Of a DNA stretch of 46,027 bases, positions 36,701 to 45,976 are shown in pieces. The DNA comes from Fidelibacterota bacterium (GTDB taxonomy: Bacteria > Marinisomatota > Marinisomatia > Marinisomatales > UBA1611). Each line of letters starts with the position of its first letter. Position 1 is the stretch's first letter. A program made the position numbers and the translations under genes. The DNA is taken from assembly GCA_002718285.1 (NCBI GenBank), contig PBAR01000011.1, positions 91,363-137,389 on the forward strand. Direction: 5' to 3'. Below the pieces are notes generated by a model. It was not told the origin of the DNA. It saw only the letters and a list, made by a program, of their open reading frames with translations, and did no database searches.

Positions 36701-36968
36701 ACACGGAGTTGAATTTGTCCCAATGGAATGGGTTGCAGATATCGCAAATGTGACAAACCCTAATGAAAGACCAATTTATTATAGCTCTAAAAATAATACA
36801 TATTACCAATGGTCATTAGAGGATGGTTGGTTTTTGGTAAATAATCAATATTTAGATTACGTACTTAATAACAAAGCATATATTGATATGCCAAACCAAA
36901 CATTCTTTTCCTTTTTAAATCCACGTGATATTTTTTTAGGATTTACTATTTATTATAATTTTGAATAA
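33759..36968 (+). CDS. TonB-dependent receptor (copy B of a paralogous pair)
   Basis: This 1069-residue outer-membrane receptor is paralogous to the one at 21469. It has an N-terminal hydrophobic signal (about 17-36), a CarboxypepD_reg-like domain (about 40-120: KISGRVIDAKTKTPLFSSNI), a plug with LGIRGGDPSQTLFMVDGVSL, the shared insert LRPYLDPDVCWTGTDNGNWD, and a barrel ending in TIYYNFE. Near the C-terminus an extra stretch of about 70 residues precedes the shared AYIDMPN segment. The start is TTG at 33759 with no good ribosome-binding site and no ATG close by, so the exact start is uncertain. It is followed after 14 bases by a paralogue of the upstream exported protein. Confidence 0.9.
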   Translation: MESSYLLKINFNVFKSFFNKYLIYLFYFFIPDISSAGITGKISGRVIDAKTKTPLFSSNIIVQETTIGSFTDDDGYFAIINIPPGRYNVKCSMIGYKDYIIQDVRVEIDQTTDLLFLMNIEIIFGEQITVEAKKKIIKKDIAATHVSITSKTIEQLPLGSIDDVLGLYTGITNSLGIRGGDPSQTLFMVDGVSLKEERNNLPITALPLSAVKQISAQTGGFNAEYNNVRSGLINVVTKEGNIRKYSGSISIKQSQPSPKHFGISPYNKNSFWLRPYLDPDVCWTGTDNGNWDEYTQRQFPRFDGWNSVSNDFVVDNNLDNDITPSAAQKVYLWEHRKKGFIQKPDQNLDLGFGGPVPLISQYFGNLRFFLSYRYVQNMYLMQLSRDGIYNKSFLIKTTSDISKTTKVSVLLLNNILEATTSSRTGETTFMKNVYDVASEIDRKGFTIPWRIFTNTYWSQTDRNYSMISAKISRLVNPQTFYEIQLQNFKIKYNTGPMRDRDNNLKYEIFPGYIVDEAPFGFEEDPIFGIDGLGMGGSVSTSRDSSIFNTFSLKFNLNSQINRRNNIKSGIKLVYDNFNLKYGMVNKALPEGNFFNISTGHPYRINYYIQDKIEYDGFIPILGLVLDYINPNGKWYNIDNFSRDFFSSNYSNENENSFKNKKSKYHLYISPRLSISHPITTDSKFYFNYGHYRQIPSNENLFRIQRSSINQLDYLGNPNLPLSRTVSYELGYDHSIKDIYLFHLSAYYKNIDDQEDWTQYISNDGKINYQKLTADSYEDIRGFEIYTSKLYGKWVTGQINYEYRVETKGYFGIKKIFENPSDQREYLRLNLYQEKPRPRPRFKSIINLQTPNNFGPKLVNSRPFSDWLFNIVAEWTAGYWFTWNPNNIPGVTYNVKWDDFSDIKLKISKTINYGDINIKFYLDCNNLFNFKYLSGESFSDMDDYNYYFYSLHLPENISSKLAKDGSPYPNIPGKDRPGDFRKHGVEFVPMEWVADIANVTNPNERPIYYSSKNNTYYQWSLEDGWFLVNNQYLDYVLNNKAYIDMPNQTFFSFLNPRDIFLGFTIYYNFE

Positions 36969-36982
36969 AAACAAATACCGTC

Positions 36983-39088
36983 ATGTTTTCAAATGTTAAA
37001 TCAACTTATAACAATTTTCTTTTGGCTTTGGCTTTATTCCCAATTTTATCTACAAATATTATCTTTTGTGATAATACTAAATGGTTGGCTATTGGTTCAT
37101 TGCATAGTTGGTATTCCAGTGCGGGGTCTGAAATAGAAATTGGGCGCACCCATCAAATAGCAGAACAACAAGACGGCCTAAGGTGGCCTGCTTTATACAG
37201 ATGGCAAGATTGTCAAGTCGCAAAAGCCCTGTGGATAGGGACAACGAATTTTAATGATCTTATTGTAAACAAAACTTTCGATTACAAGACTGTTCATGTT
37301 GGGCCAAGAGGCCCCATTGATGAGAATAATGAGTTTATGCCTTCTGATTTTATATTGGTTGGGAAATTCAATCACCCCACTGTAATTGTTGATGGTGTAG
37401 AAGCATCACATACCACATCTATGGATAAGGTAGACATTATAGATGAAAATTTAATTACCGATAGAATGCTTTATAATGTTATTAACACATCTATTGGAGT
37501 AACAATAAAAAGAAAAATTTATGCATCCAGTAATCAATACCATGATAATTATTTTATCCATGAGTATATATTTAAAAATACGGGCATCTATAATAAAAAA
37601 AACGATAAGCATAATCAAACACTGGAAGGTCTAATATTTTTTTTTCAATTTCGTTTTGCACCATCAAGAGAAATTGGATTGGGCGGATTACAATCATTGC
37701 CGCAATCAGCCTCTTGGGGACATAATACAATGAATCATGTCTACCATCCAAATTATGGAGATACAATTCGCGGTTTTTACTCATACCATGGTCTACATTC
37801 AGGCGCTACTTTTAATAATATTGGAGGACCAAATATAAGTGGTGACGGTCAACTAGGGGCAGCTCAATTCCCAGGTGTAATTGTTTTGCATGCAGATGTA
37901 TCTGCTGAAAATAAAAATGATGATTACAATCAACCTCTATCTACCCCATTCTTAGACTCAGGAGATCCTCTAACCAGATCAAATAACCAGTTTGATCCAA
38001 ATTCTATGTTAAGGAAATATGAGTTAATGAATTCTGGTCATCCTGCTTTGCCTCATGATGAAGCTGTTGGAGATGAGTATCCTGATAAATGGCAACCAGT
38101 TTCCCAATCAGGTAAAAGTCAGTGTTTGGGGTTTGGACCTTACAATTTAACCCCCAATGATAGTATCAGAATAGTTTTCGCCGAAGGTGTAAGTGGGATT
38201 AATAGGCGTTTATGTCATAAAATAGGATCAGAATGGCTCCAGGGATTTTCAACTTATGATTTGCCAAATGGCGAAACAACAAATGATAAAAATGAATTTA
38301 AAAATTCTTGGGTGTTTACAGGAATAGATTCTATTCTTAAAACGTTTAATCTTGCCAGAACTAATTGGAAACTTGGTTTTAATATACCTAACGCCCCTCC
38401 CCCTCCTGATATATTTGAAGTAAAATCTGGTGGAAATGGAATTGCTTTAAACTGGTCAAATAATGCTGAATCCTGGCCAAGTTTTGCGGGTTATAAAATT
38501 TATAGATCAATTCATAAACCTGATACCACATTTGATTTAATTTTCGAATGTGGGATGGGGACAGAAAACCAATTGGTAAATAATTATTTTGATAGTAAAG
38601 CAATACGAGGTTTCCAATACTTTTATTATATTTCATCTTTTGATAATGGAAGCACCAATATTTTTGAAGAAGGCGTACCATTAAAAAGCAATCTATTTTG
38701 GACTAGAACAAACGAACCAGCATATTTATTACGTCCGCCTGGAAATAATTTATCAGAAATTCGAATTGTTCCGAACCCATACAATCGAAAATCTGTAGAT
38801 CTTCAATTTGGAGAAAGCGGGTCTGATAAAATAATGTTTTATAACCTGCCGCCATTTTGCACTATAAAAATTTTTACAGAGAGAGGAGATCTTATAAATA
38901 CTATTGAACATAATGATGGAAGCGGAGACGAAGCTTGGGATTCATTAACAAAAACAAGACAAGTAATATCAAGTGGTCTGTATATTGCACATTTTGAAGT
39001 AAGCAAAGATTATTTTAATTCTAACAACCATAATCCTATATTTAAAAAAGGAGACCAAGTAATTAAAAAGTTTGTTGTTATTAGATAA
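36983..39088 (+). CDS. Exported protein with FN3 and FlgD/T9SS-like C-terminus (copy B)
   Basis: This 701-residue paralogue of the protein at 31529 has the same order: signal peptide (about 1-29), a large N-terminal domain with LRWPALYRWQD, YHDNYFIHEYIF and GVSGINRRLC, an FN3-like module (from about 472: IFEVKSGGNGIALNWSNN) and a C-terminal domain with IRIVPNPYNR and FTERGDLINTI. The C-terminal coding region contains a 27-base stretch (38866-38892) identical to copy A, which points to recent duplication or gene conversion. It is the last gene of the locus and converges on the sulfatase gene 15 bases away. I see no clear terminator between them. Confidence 0.78.
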   Translation: MFSNVKSTYNNFLLALALFPILSTNIIFCDNTKWLAIGSLHSWYSSAGSEIEIGRTHQIAEQQDGLRWPALYRWQDCQVAKALWIGTTNFNDLIVNKTFDYKTVHVGPRGPIDENNEFMPSDFILVGKFNHPTVIVDGVEASHTTSMDKVDIIDENLITDRMLYNVINTSIGVTIKRKIYASSNQYHDNYFIHEYIFKNTGIYNKKNDKHNQTLEGLIFFFQFRFAPSREIGLGGLQSLPQSASWGHNTMNHVYHPNYGDTIRGFYSYHGLHSGATFNNIGGPNISGDGQLGAAQFPGVIVLHADVSAENKNDDYNQPLSTPFLDSGDPLTRSNNQFDPNSMLRKYELMNSGHPALPHDEAVGDEYPDKWQPVSQSGKSQCLGFGPYNLTPNDSIRIVFAEGVSGINRRLCHKIGSEWLQGFSTYDLPNGETTNDKNEFKNSWVFTGIDSILKTFNLARTNWKLGFNIPNAPPPPDIFEVKSGGNGIALNWSNNAESWPSFAGYKIYRSIHKPDTTFDLIFECGMGTENQLVNNYFDSKAIRGFQYFYYISSFDNGSTNIFEEGVPLKSNLFWTRTNEPAYLLRPPGNNLSEIRIVPNPYNRKSVDLQFGESGSDKIMFYNLPPFCTIKIFTERGDLINTIEHNDGSGDEAWDSLTKTRQVISSGLYIAHFEVSKDYFNSNNHNPIFKKGDQVIKKFVVIR

Positions 39089-39103
39089 ATATACTTGTAA
39101 TAA

Positions 39104-40693
39104 TTAATTAATTGGAACTTGATATTTTTTTCTTAAATAGCTTAATTCCTTCTCCAGTTTTTCTTTAGTTTGGGTATAGTATTTATTTTTATACAAATTA
39201 TTTAATTCGTTTGGATCTTTTTCGATATTATAAAGTTCTTTTTCACCCATCTGATAAAAATTTATTAGCTTGTAGTCTTTCGTTCGTATCCCTTCATGTC
39301 TATTTACATTATGCCAACCATGAGGATATTCATAATAATGATAATAAATGCTTTTTCTCCAAGATTGATTTTTTTTACCATTTAGTAATGGGCGGAGTGA
39401 CTCACCTTGTATTTCCTCTGGAATGTTAACATCAGCAAAATCAAGTATTGTAGAACAAATATCCAGGTTTAAAACCATTGGTTCTAATACTATACCAGGC
39501 TTGATTTCTTTCGGATATCTAATTATCATAGGAATCCCCAACGATTCTTCATACATAAATCTTTTATCATACCACCCATGCTCCCCCAAATAGAATCCTT
39601 GGTCTGATGTATAAATAACAATTGTGTTGTTCACTAAATTATTTTTATCTAAATAACCTAGTAGTCTGCCTATATTTTCATCTATTGATGTAACACAACG
39701 CAAATAATCTTTTATATATCTTTGAAATTTCCATTTGGCGAGCTCCATACCAGATAAATCAGCATTTATAAAAGCATTATTTTTGGGTTCATAGGCAGAA
39801 TCCCAAGCAGTTTTTTGTTCATCAGTCATATCATTATATATTTCTGTCCAATATTGCTTGGCTTTGAATCTGAATTCTTTATTCCCTCCTGAATATTTCT
39901 CAATAAAATCATTTGAGTTGATTTTCATATCTAACGAATTATATAAATCAACTATTTTCATATCCTGTTGTTTAACAGCATTGGATCGAGTTTTATAATC
40001 ATCAAAAAACGTATTTGGCAGCGGGACATCTATGCTATCGTACATATTTAAATGTTTTATATCAGGCATCCAATTTCTATGTGGAGCACTATGAAAATAC
40101 AAAAGACAAAATGGTCTATTTTTATCAAACTTATCGATAGTTTCTATAGCAAAATCAGTAATTAGTGTAGTAACATATCCTTGATGTCTTATTGTATCTT
40201 CCCCAGTTATAAACAAAGGGTTATAGTAGCGCCCTTGGCCAGAAAGGATTTTCCATGTATCAAATCCTTGTGGTTTGGTTTTTAAATGCCACTTTCCGAT
40301 TAAAGCCGTTTGATACCCTGCATTTTGCAACATTTTTGGGAATGTCAATTGACCACTATCAAACATATCAAGATTATCTTTCAACCCATTAATATGGCTG
40401 TATTTCCCTGTTAAAAAAACTGCGCGACTTGGAGCACAAATCGAATTCGTAACAAAACTGTTTTGAAACCTGGCCCCTTCATTTGCCAATCGATCAATGT
40501 TTATTGTTTCATTAATATTGCCCCCGTAACAACTTATTGCTTTTTTTGCATGGTCATCAGACATAATAAAAATAATGTTTGGTGGTTTTTCTGATGAATA
40601 TTTAAAGCTTTCTAGTATAACAAAAATTGAAACAACAAATAATATACATAAGCTTAATAGACCAAATTTTATTCTGTTGAAAGTGTTTATCAT
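39104..40693 (-). CDS. Sulfatase (formylglycine-dependent, S1 type)
   Basis: This 529-residue enzyme hydrolyses a sulfate ester. The catalytic motif CAPSR with LTGKYSH (Cys86, Pro88, Arg90) is the site where a maturation enzyme makes formylglycine. Metal ligands are visible in MSDDH (Asp46, Asp47) and TSDQGFYLGEHGW. The N-terminus (about 10-28) is a signal or membrane anchor, so the enzyme acts in the periplasm or outside. The family is typically used to desulfate algal or host glycans; the substrate here cannot be told. The gene lies 37 bases after the deiodinase-like gene on the same strand and may share its transcript. Confidence 0.92.
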   Translation of the reverse strand: MINTFNRIKFGLLSLCILFVVSIFVILESFKYSSEKPPNIIFIMSDDHAKKAISCYGGNINETINIDRLANEGARFQNSFVTNSICAPSRAVFLTGKYSHINGLKDNLDMFDSGQLTFPKMLQNAGYQTALIGKWHLKTKPQGFDTWKILSGQGRYYNPLFITGEDTIRHQGYVTTLITDFAIETIDKFDKNRPFCLLYFHSAPHRNWMPDIKHLNMYDSIDVPLPNTFFDDYKTRSNAVKQQDMKIVDLYNSLDMKINSNDFIEKYSGGNKEFRFKAKQYWTEIYNDMTDEQKTAWDSAYEPKNNAFINADLSGMELAKWKFQRYIKDYLRCVTSIDENIGRLLGYLDKNNLVNNTIVIYTSDQGFYLGEHGWYDKRFMYEESLGIPMIIRYPKEIKPGIVLEPMVLNLDICSTILDFADVNIPEEIQGESLRPLLNGKKNQSWRKSIYYHYYEYPHGWHNVNRHEGIRTKDYKLINFYQMGEKELYNIEKDPNELNNLYKNKYYTQTKEKLEKELSYLRKKYQVPIN

Positions 40694-40730
40694 TTAATAA
40701 TTATTAATTATGTTATTTGATGGATACTAA

Positions 40731-41384
40731 TTAGATGATGTTGCAAATATCTTTGAATAACTTCTTTTTCAAACTTGGGATTTTAGCATCATTATCTGGA
40801 AAGCCAACTGGAATTAATAGCACTGCCTTTTCATTATCTGGCCTTTTCAAAATATTTTGAAGAAAACCCATAGGATGGGGGGTGTGCACCAAAGCAACAA
40901 GTCCAGAATGCTGAAGAGCTGCAAGCAAAAACCCCGAAGCAATACCTACAGATTCATTAACATAATAATTTTTTTTCTTATTTTTACCCGACACATCATA
41001 ATTTTTTTTAAAAACTATTATAAGATAAGGAGCTTTTTCTAAAAAAGGCTTATTCCAATCTGTCCCAAATTGATTAAGATCTTTAAGCCATTCATCTGGA
41101 GCTCGTTTGGCATAAAACTCTTTTTCTTCTTTTTCTGCAGCAAAACGAATTTTCTTTTTAACATCTGGATCTTGAACAATTACAAAATGCCAAGGCTGTT
41201 TATTTGCACCTGAGGGTGCAGATGATGCCGTCTTAATTGCATTTTCTATAATTTCAAATGGCACAGGCTTATCAGAAAAATCTCGAACAGTGCGTCTTTT
41301 TTCCATTTTTTTTAGAAATAATCTGGAGCGATATATCATATCATCATCCAAATATTTTTTAAAATGAAACTTTTCAAACTTCAT
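40731..41384 (-). CDS. Iodotyrosine-deiodinase-like nitroreductase-fold flavoprotein
   Basis: This 217-residue FMN enzyme is of the nitroreductase superfamily. RRTVRDFSDKPVP and SSAPSGANKQPWHFVIVQDP are the FMN-binding start shared with iodotyrosine deiodinase (IYD). The three residues that hold the halotyrosine zwitterion in animal IYD, spaced Glu-x3-Tyr-x20-Lys, are all present: Glu87, Tyr91 and Lys112. The lid sequence around them (KRAPDEWLKDLNQFGTDWNK) is also IYD-like. Bacterial IYDs that dehalogenate iodo- or bromotyrosine are known. It may remove halogens from marine halotyrosines (inference). Its ATG has a GAGG ribosome-binding site. A perfect palindrome lies 28 bases upstream. Confidence 0.85.
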   Translation of the reverse strand: MKFEKFHFKKYLDDDMIYRSRLFLKKMEKRRTVRDFSDKPVPFEIIENAIKTASSAPSGANKQPWHFVIVQDPDVKKKIRFAAEKEEKEFYAKRAPDEWLKDLNQFGTDWNKPFLEKAPYLIIVFKKNYDVSGKNKKKNYYVNESVGIASGFLLAALQHSGLVALVHTPHPMGFLQNILKRPDNEKAVLLIPVGFPDNDAKIPSLKKKLFKDICNII

Positions 41385-41411
41385 TGTTTAAATCCTCACT
41401 ATATTTTTTAT

Positions 41412-41425
41412 ATCAGTATACTGAT
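41412..41425. promoter_or_regulatory. Perfect 14-base palindrome upstream of the deiodinase-like gene
   Basis: ATCAGTATACTGAT is a perfect inverted repeat 28 bases before the ATG of the minus-strand flavoprotein gene. It contains TATACT, a possible -10 box on that strand. It has the form of an operator where a dimeric repressor would block RNA polymerase. Confidence 0.5.
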
Positions 41426-41578
41426 GATAAGGATTTTTTGATTTATCTATTTTTTTATATAAAATCATTAAAAAATCTGGTTCTTTATCAAACTGATTAT
41501 CTAATTTACTTCATTGATTAATAAATAATCTATTTATCGCCCAGATGCATTATAAAAAATAAACAATGCGGAGTATTT

Positions 41579-41779
41579 TTGGTTCAACATACTTTTAGAA
41601 TAATATTAGGAATTATATTGCTAATCATAGGCTTGATTGGTGGACTTATTCCTATATTTCAAGGATGGGTTTTTGGCATCCCAGGGCTTATTATCTTAGC
41701 TGATTATTTCCCGCCTATTAAAAGGATCCTAGATTGGGCAAAAAAAAAAGCAAGAATAAATAGAGGCCCTACCGATTAG
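41579..41779 (+). CDS. Small PGPGW-family membrane protein
   Basis: This 66-residue inner-membrane protein has one or two helices. GGLIPIFQGWVFGIPGLIIL followed by ADYFPPIKRIL fits the pattern of the PGPGW transmembrane family, whose function is unknown. The start is TTG at 41579, supported by GGAG five to six bases upstream (41570-41573); there is no in-frame ATG. The basic C-terminus (KKKARINR) probably faces the cytoplasm. It lies 98 bases before purA and may have its own transcript. Confidence 0.75.
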   Translation: MVQHTFRIILGIILLIIGLIGGLIPIFQGWVFGIPGLIILADYFPPIKRILDWAKKKARINRGPTD

Positions 41780-41838
41780 GAGTTTTATTCATAGGGAATC
41801 TATCGTAATCTCACCTTCCTATTTTCTTTTATTTGTGA

Positions 41839-43169
<1,331 letters not shown>

Positions 43170-43170
<1 letters not shown>

Positions 43171-45506
43171 TGGCCTTTACAAAGGAAATTATTGATTTCT
43201 CAGGACTTTCTAATGAAGAAATCAAAGAAAAATTAGCAGAATTAAATATTAATCTTACTTCAGAGGAAGCATTGGAGATACAAGATAATATGTTGGGTCG
43301 TGCACCGTCATTATCTGAGCTCATATTATTTTCTATTCAAGGCTCAGAACATTGCAGCTACAAAAGTAGTAGACTCCATATAAAACAGTTTACGACTACC
43401 AGTCCAGATGTAGTTCTAGGCGCTAAAGAAGATGCTGGGGTTGTAGCAATAACAACAGATAATGACAATCATAGATGGTGCATTGTTATGAGCCATGAGT
43501 CGCACAATCATCCTTCACAAATTGTTCCTTATGAAGGAGCAGCAACTGGAGTAGGCGGAAACGTTCGAGATGTAATTTGCATGGGAGCAAAAGTTGTTGC
43601 CTGTACTGATTCATTTAGATTTGGTGACATCAAAGAGAAAAAAACAAAGTGGATACATGATGGTGTAGTAGCAGGAATAGCAGGTTATGGAAACCCGCTG
43701 GGGATACCTAATATTGGTGGAGATATTTATTATCATAAAGGTTATAATGAAAATTGTCTGGTGACATTGGTAACGCTGGGGATTCTTCGTGAAGACCATA
43801 TTATTCATTCATATGCACCAAAAAATGCTGATGATTATAATCTTATTTTGATTGGTAAGCCTACTGATAATAGCGGATTTGGAGGAGCTAGTTTTGCATC
43901 TTTAGAGTTAGAAGAAGAAGAAAAAGTTAAAAATAAAGGTGCGGTTCAGGAGCCAAATGCTTTTTTAGAAAGACATTTATTAAAGTCTACTTATGCCCTT
44001 TTTGATATTTTAAAAGAAAAAAAATTAATAGAAAAAATTGGGTTCAAAGATTTAGGAGCTGGCGGCGTAGCATGTGCCAGTGTGGAATTAGCCGAAACGG
44101 CTGGATACGGTTCTGAAATTTGGATGGATAAAATCCCTATAAGCATTAATGATTTACATCCTTCCGTTTATCTTTGCAGCGAAACCCAAGAACGTTTTAT
44201 GTGGGTTGCGCCTCCTGATTTAACCCCTATGATTTTAGATCACTATAATAAGGTTTTTGATCTCCCTGGTGTTAGTGGCGGTGCGCAAGCATCAGTGATT
44301 GGAAAAATCCGGAATGATGGAAATTATATTGTACATAATGGTGATGAAGAAATTATAAATGCTCCTGCAGAAAAAATAACTAAGGGGTTTCTATATGATC
44401 GACCATACAAAGAATGTAAGAAAAAAGTTTTTGAACCAATTATATCTGAACCATATAATTATAACAAAACGCTTCTAAATATTTTGTCTCATGAAAACTT
44501 AGCCAGTCGAAAAATAATATATGAAAAATACGATAAACAAGTACAAGGAAGGGTGCTGATAGAAGCAGGCAAGGCAGACTCAGGTGTTATAATGCCATTC
44601 AATAATGAAAATTTTCCAGAAGAAATACAGAATGTTGGTATAGCATTATCAACTGACCACAACCCTCTTTATGGATTAATAGATCCATATTGGTGCGGTG
44701 TAAATGCTGTTGTAGAGGCTATGAGAAACGTAGCAGCTGTTGGTGCAACACCACACGCCGTTACGGACTGTCTTTGCTTCGGAAACCCCGAAAACGAGCA
44801 CCAAATGTGGGATTTTGTGGAAGCGGTTCGCGGGGTCTCTGACGCTTGTCATAAAATAACTTTGAAAGATAATCCTGATTGTGCTACACCTATTATCGCA
44901 GGCAATGTAAGTTTTTATAATGAATCTAAAAATGGACCCATTCCCCCAAGCCCGATTGTCAGCTGCCTAGGGCTGCTCAAGGATGCACATAAAACAGTCC
45001 CTCTTGATTTTCAAAAACCCCATTCAATAATTTACATGATTGGGGAAAGAAAAGATGAACTAGGAGGATCAATATATTATAGTTTACATGGAGAACTAGG
45101 AGCTAATGTCCCAAAACCAAATTTAGAAGAAGTTAAAAATCAAATCTTTGCAATTACCGACTGCATAGAAGAAGGTCTTGTTTTATCCTGTCATGATATT
45201 TCTGATGGCGGAATAGCTTCAGCATTAGCAGAAATGACATTTAGAAATAAAATTGGGTGTGATATAAAAATAACTTGTGATATCCCAAATGATAAAATTT
45301 TATTTTCTGAAACAGGAGGTTTTATAATAGAAGTTTCGTTAAATAATGTAGGCGCTATTGAAAAACAGTTTCTAAAACATTTTATACCTATTTACAATAT
45401 TGGATCAACCACATCTAAAAAGTTCATCAAAATAAATGAATTGATTATGTTGCCCATTGAAAAAGGAAAGAAGGCCTGGGATAATGGTCTGAAAGATAAA
45501 TTATGA
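43170..45506 (+). CDS. purL: Phosphoribosylformylglycinamidine synthase, small PurL type
   Basis: PurL (778 residues) is the synthetase subunit that turns FGAR into FGAM with ATP; in this short form it depends on separate PurS and PurQ. Visible features are GSEHCSYKSSR near the N-terminus, the catalytic ESHNHPS, GAGGVACASVELAE, and the second-half DGGIASALAEM. I chose the ATG at 43170 because it begins MAFTKEIIDFSGLS and overlaps the purA stop. An in-frame ATG at 43113 would add 19 residues encoded inside purA. purQ and purS are not seen in the window. The stop overlaps the thioesterase start by four bases. Confidence 0.95.
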
Positions 45507-45970
45507 TTGAAGCATTCAAAGATAAAATTATATTCAAAACCGTTAAAGATCAGTTCAAAAAAATTCCTTTCCATAATCTTATGGGAATCAACATAACGAA
45601 ATTTAGATTTGAAAGTGCAAAAATAATTATTTCTCGGAATGAAAAACTTGTCGGGAATGTAGTTCAAGGTTCACTTCATGGAGGAGTAACTGCAACTCTT
45701 TTAGATTCCATTGGCGGGCTTGTCGCCATCGGGAATTTCCTTGCCCGGGAAAAGGATCAGCATCCACAATACCTTAAAGAATGTATCTCCAAAATGGGCA
45801 CCATTGATTTAAGGATAGATTATTTACTTCCGGGGAAAGGAAAAAAGTTTTCTGCTACGGTCCGGGTAATTAGAGGTGGAAAAAGAGTAACTGTTTGTAG
45901 AGTGGAAGTCCACAATAACCAGAATAAATGTATCGATTTAGGAACAGGAACATATCTGTGGAGCAAATAA
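45503..45970 (+). CDS. Hotdog-fold thioesterase-family protein
   Basis: This 155-residue protein of the PaaI/YigI-type hotdog superfamily typically hydrolyses acyl-CoA thioesters. The signature segment is QGSLHGGVTATLLDSIGGLV (about 52-71) with the histidine and aspartate expected in the active site, followed by DLRIDYLLPG and the long hotdog strands FSATVRVIRGGKRVTVCRVEV. It overlaps purL by four bases and is followed by purM, so it is embedded in a purine operon to which it has no obvious metabolic link. Confidence 0.85.
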   Translation: MIEAFKDKIIFKTVKDQFKKIPFHNLMGINITKFRFESAKIIISRNEKLVGNVVQGSLHGGVTATLLDSIGGLVAIGNFLAREKDQHPQYLKECISKMGTIDLRIDYLLPGKGKKFSATVRVIRGGKRVTVCRVEVHNNQNKCIDLGTGTYLWSK

Positions 45971-45976
45971 AATATT

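Noticed and set aside
21469..39088. Calling the locus a classical Bacteroidota PUL
   Set aside because: No SusD-like lipoprotein and no usual polysaccharide hydrolase set is present, so only a functional analogy is made.
39089..39103. Possible terminator between the convergent exported-protein and sulfatase genes
   Set aside because: Only AT-rich sequence is present, with no GC-containing stem.
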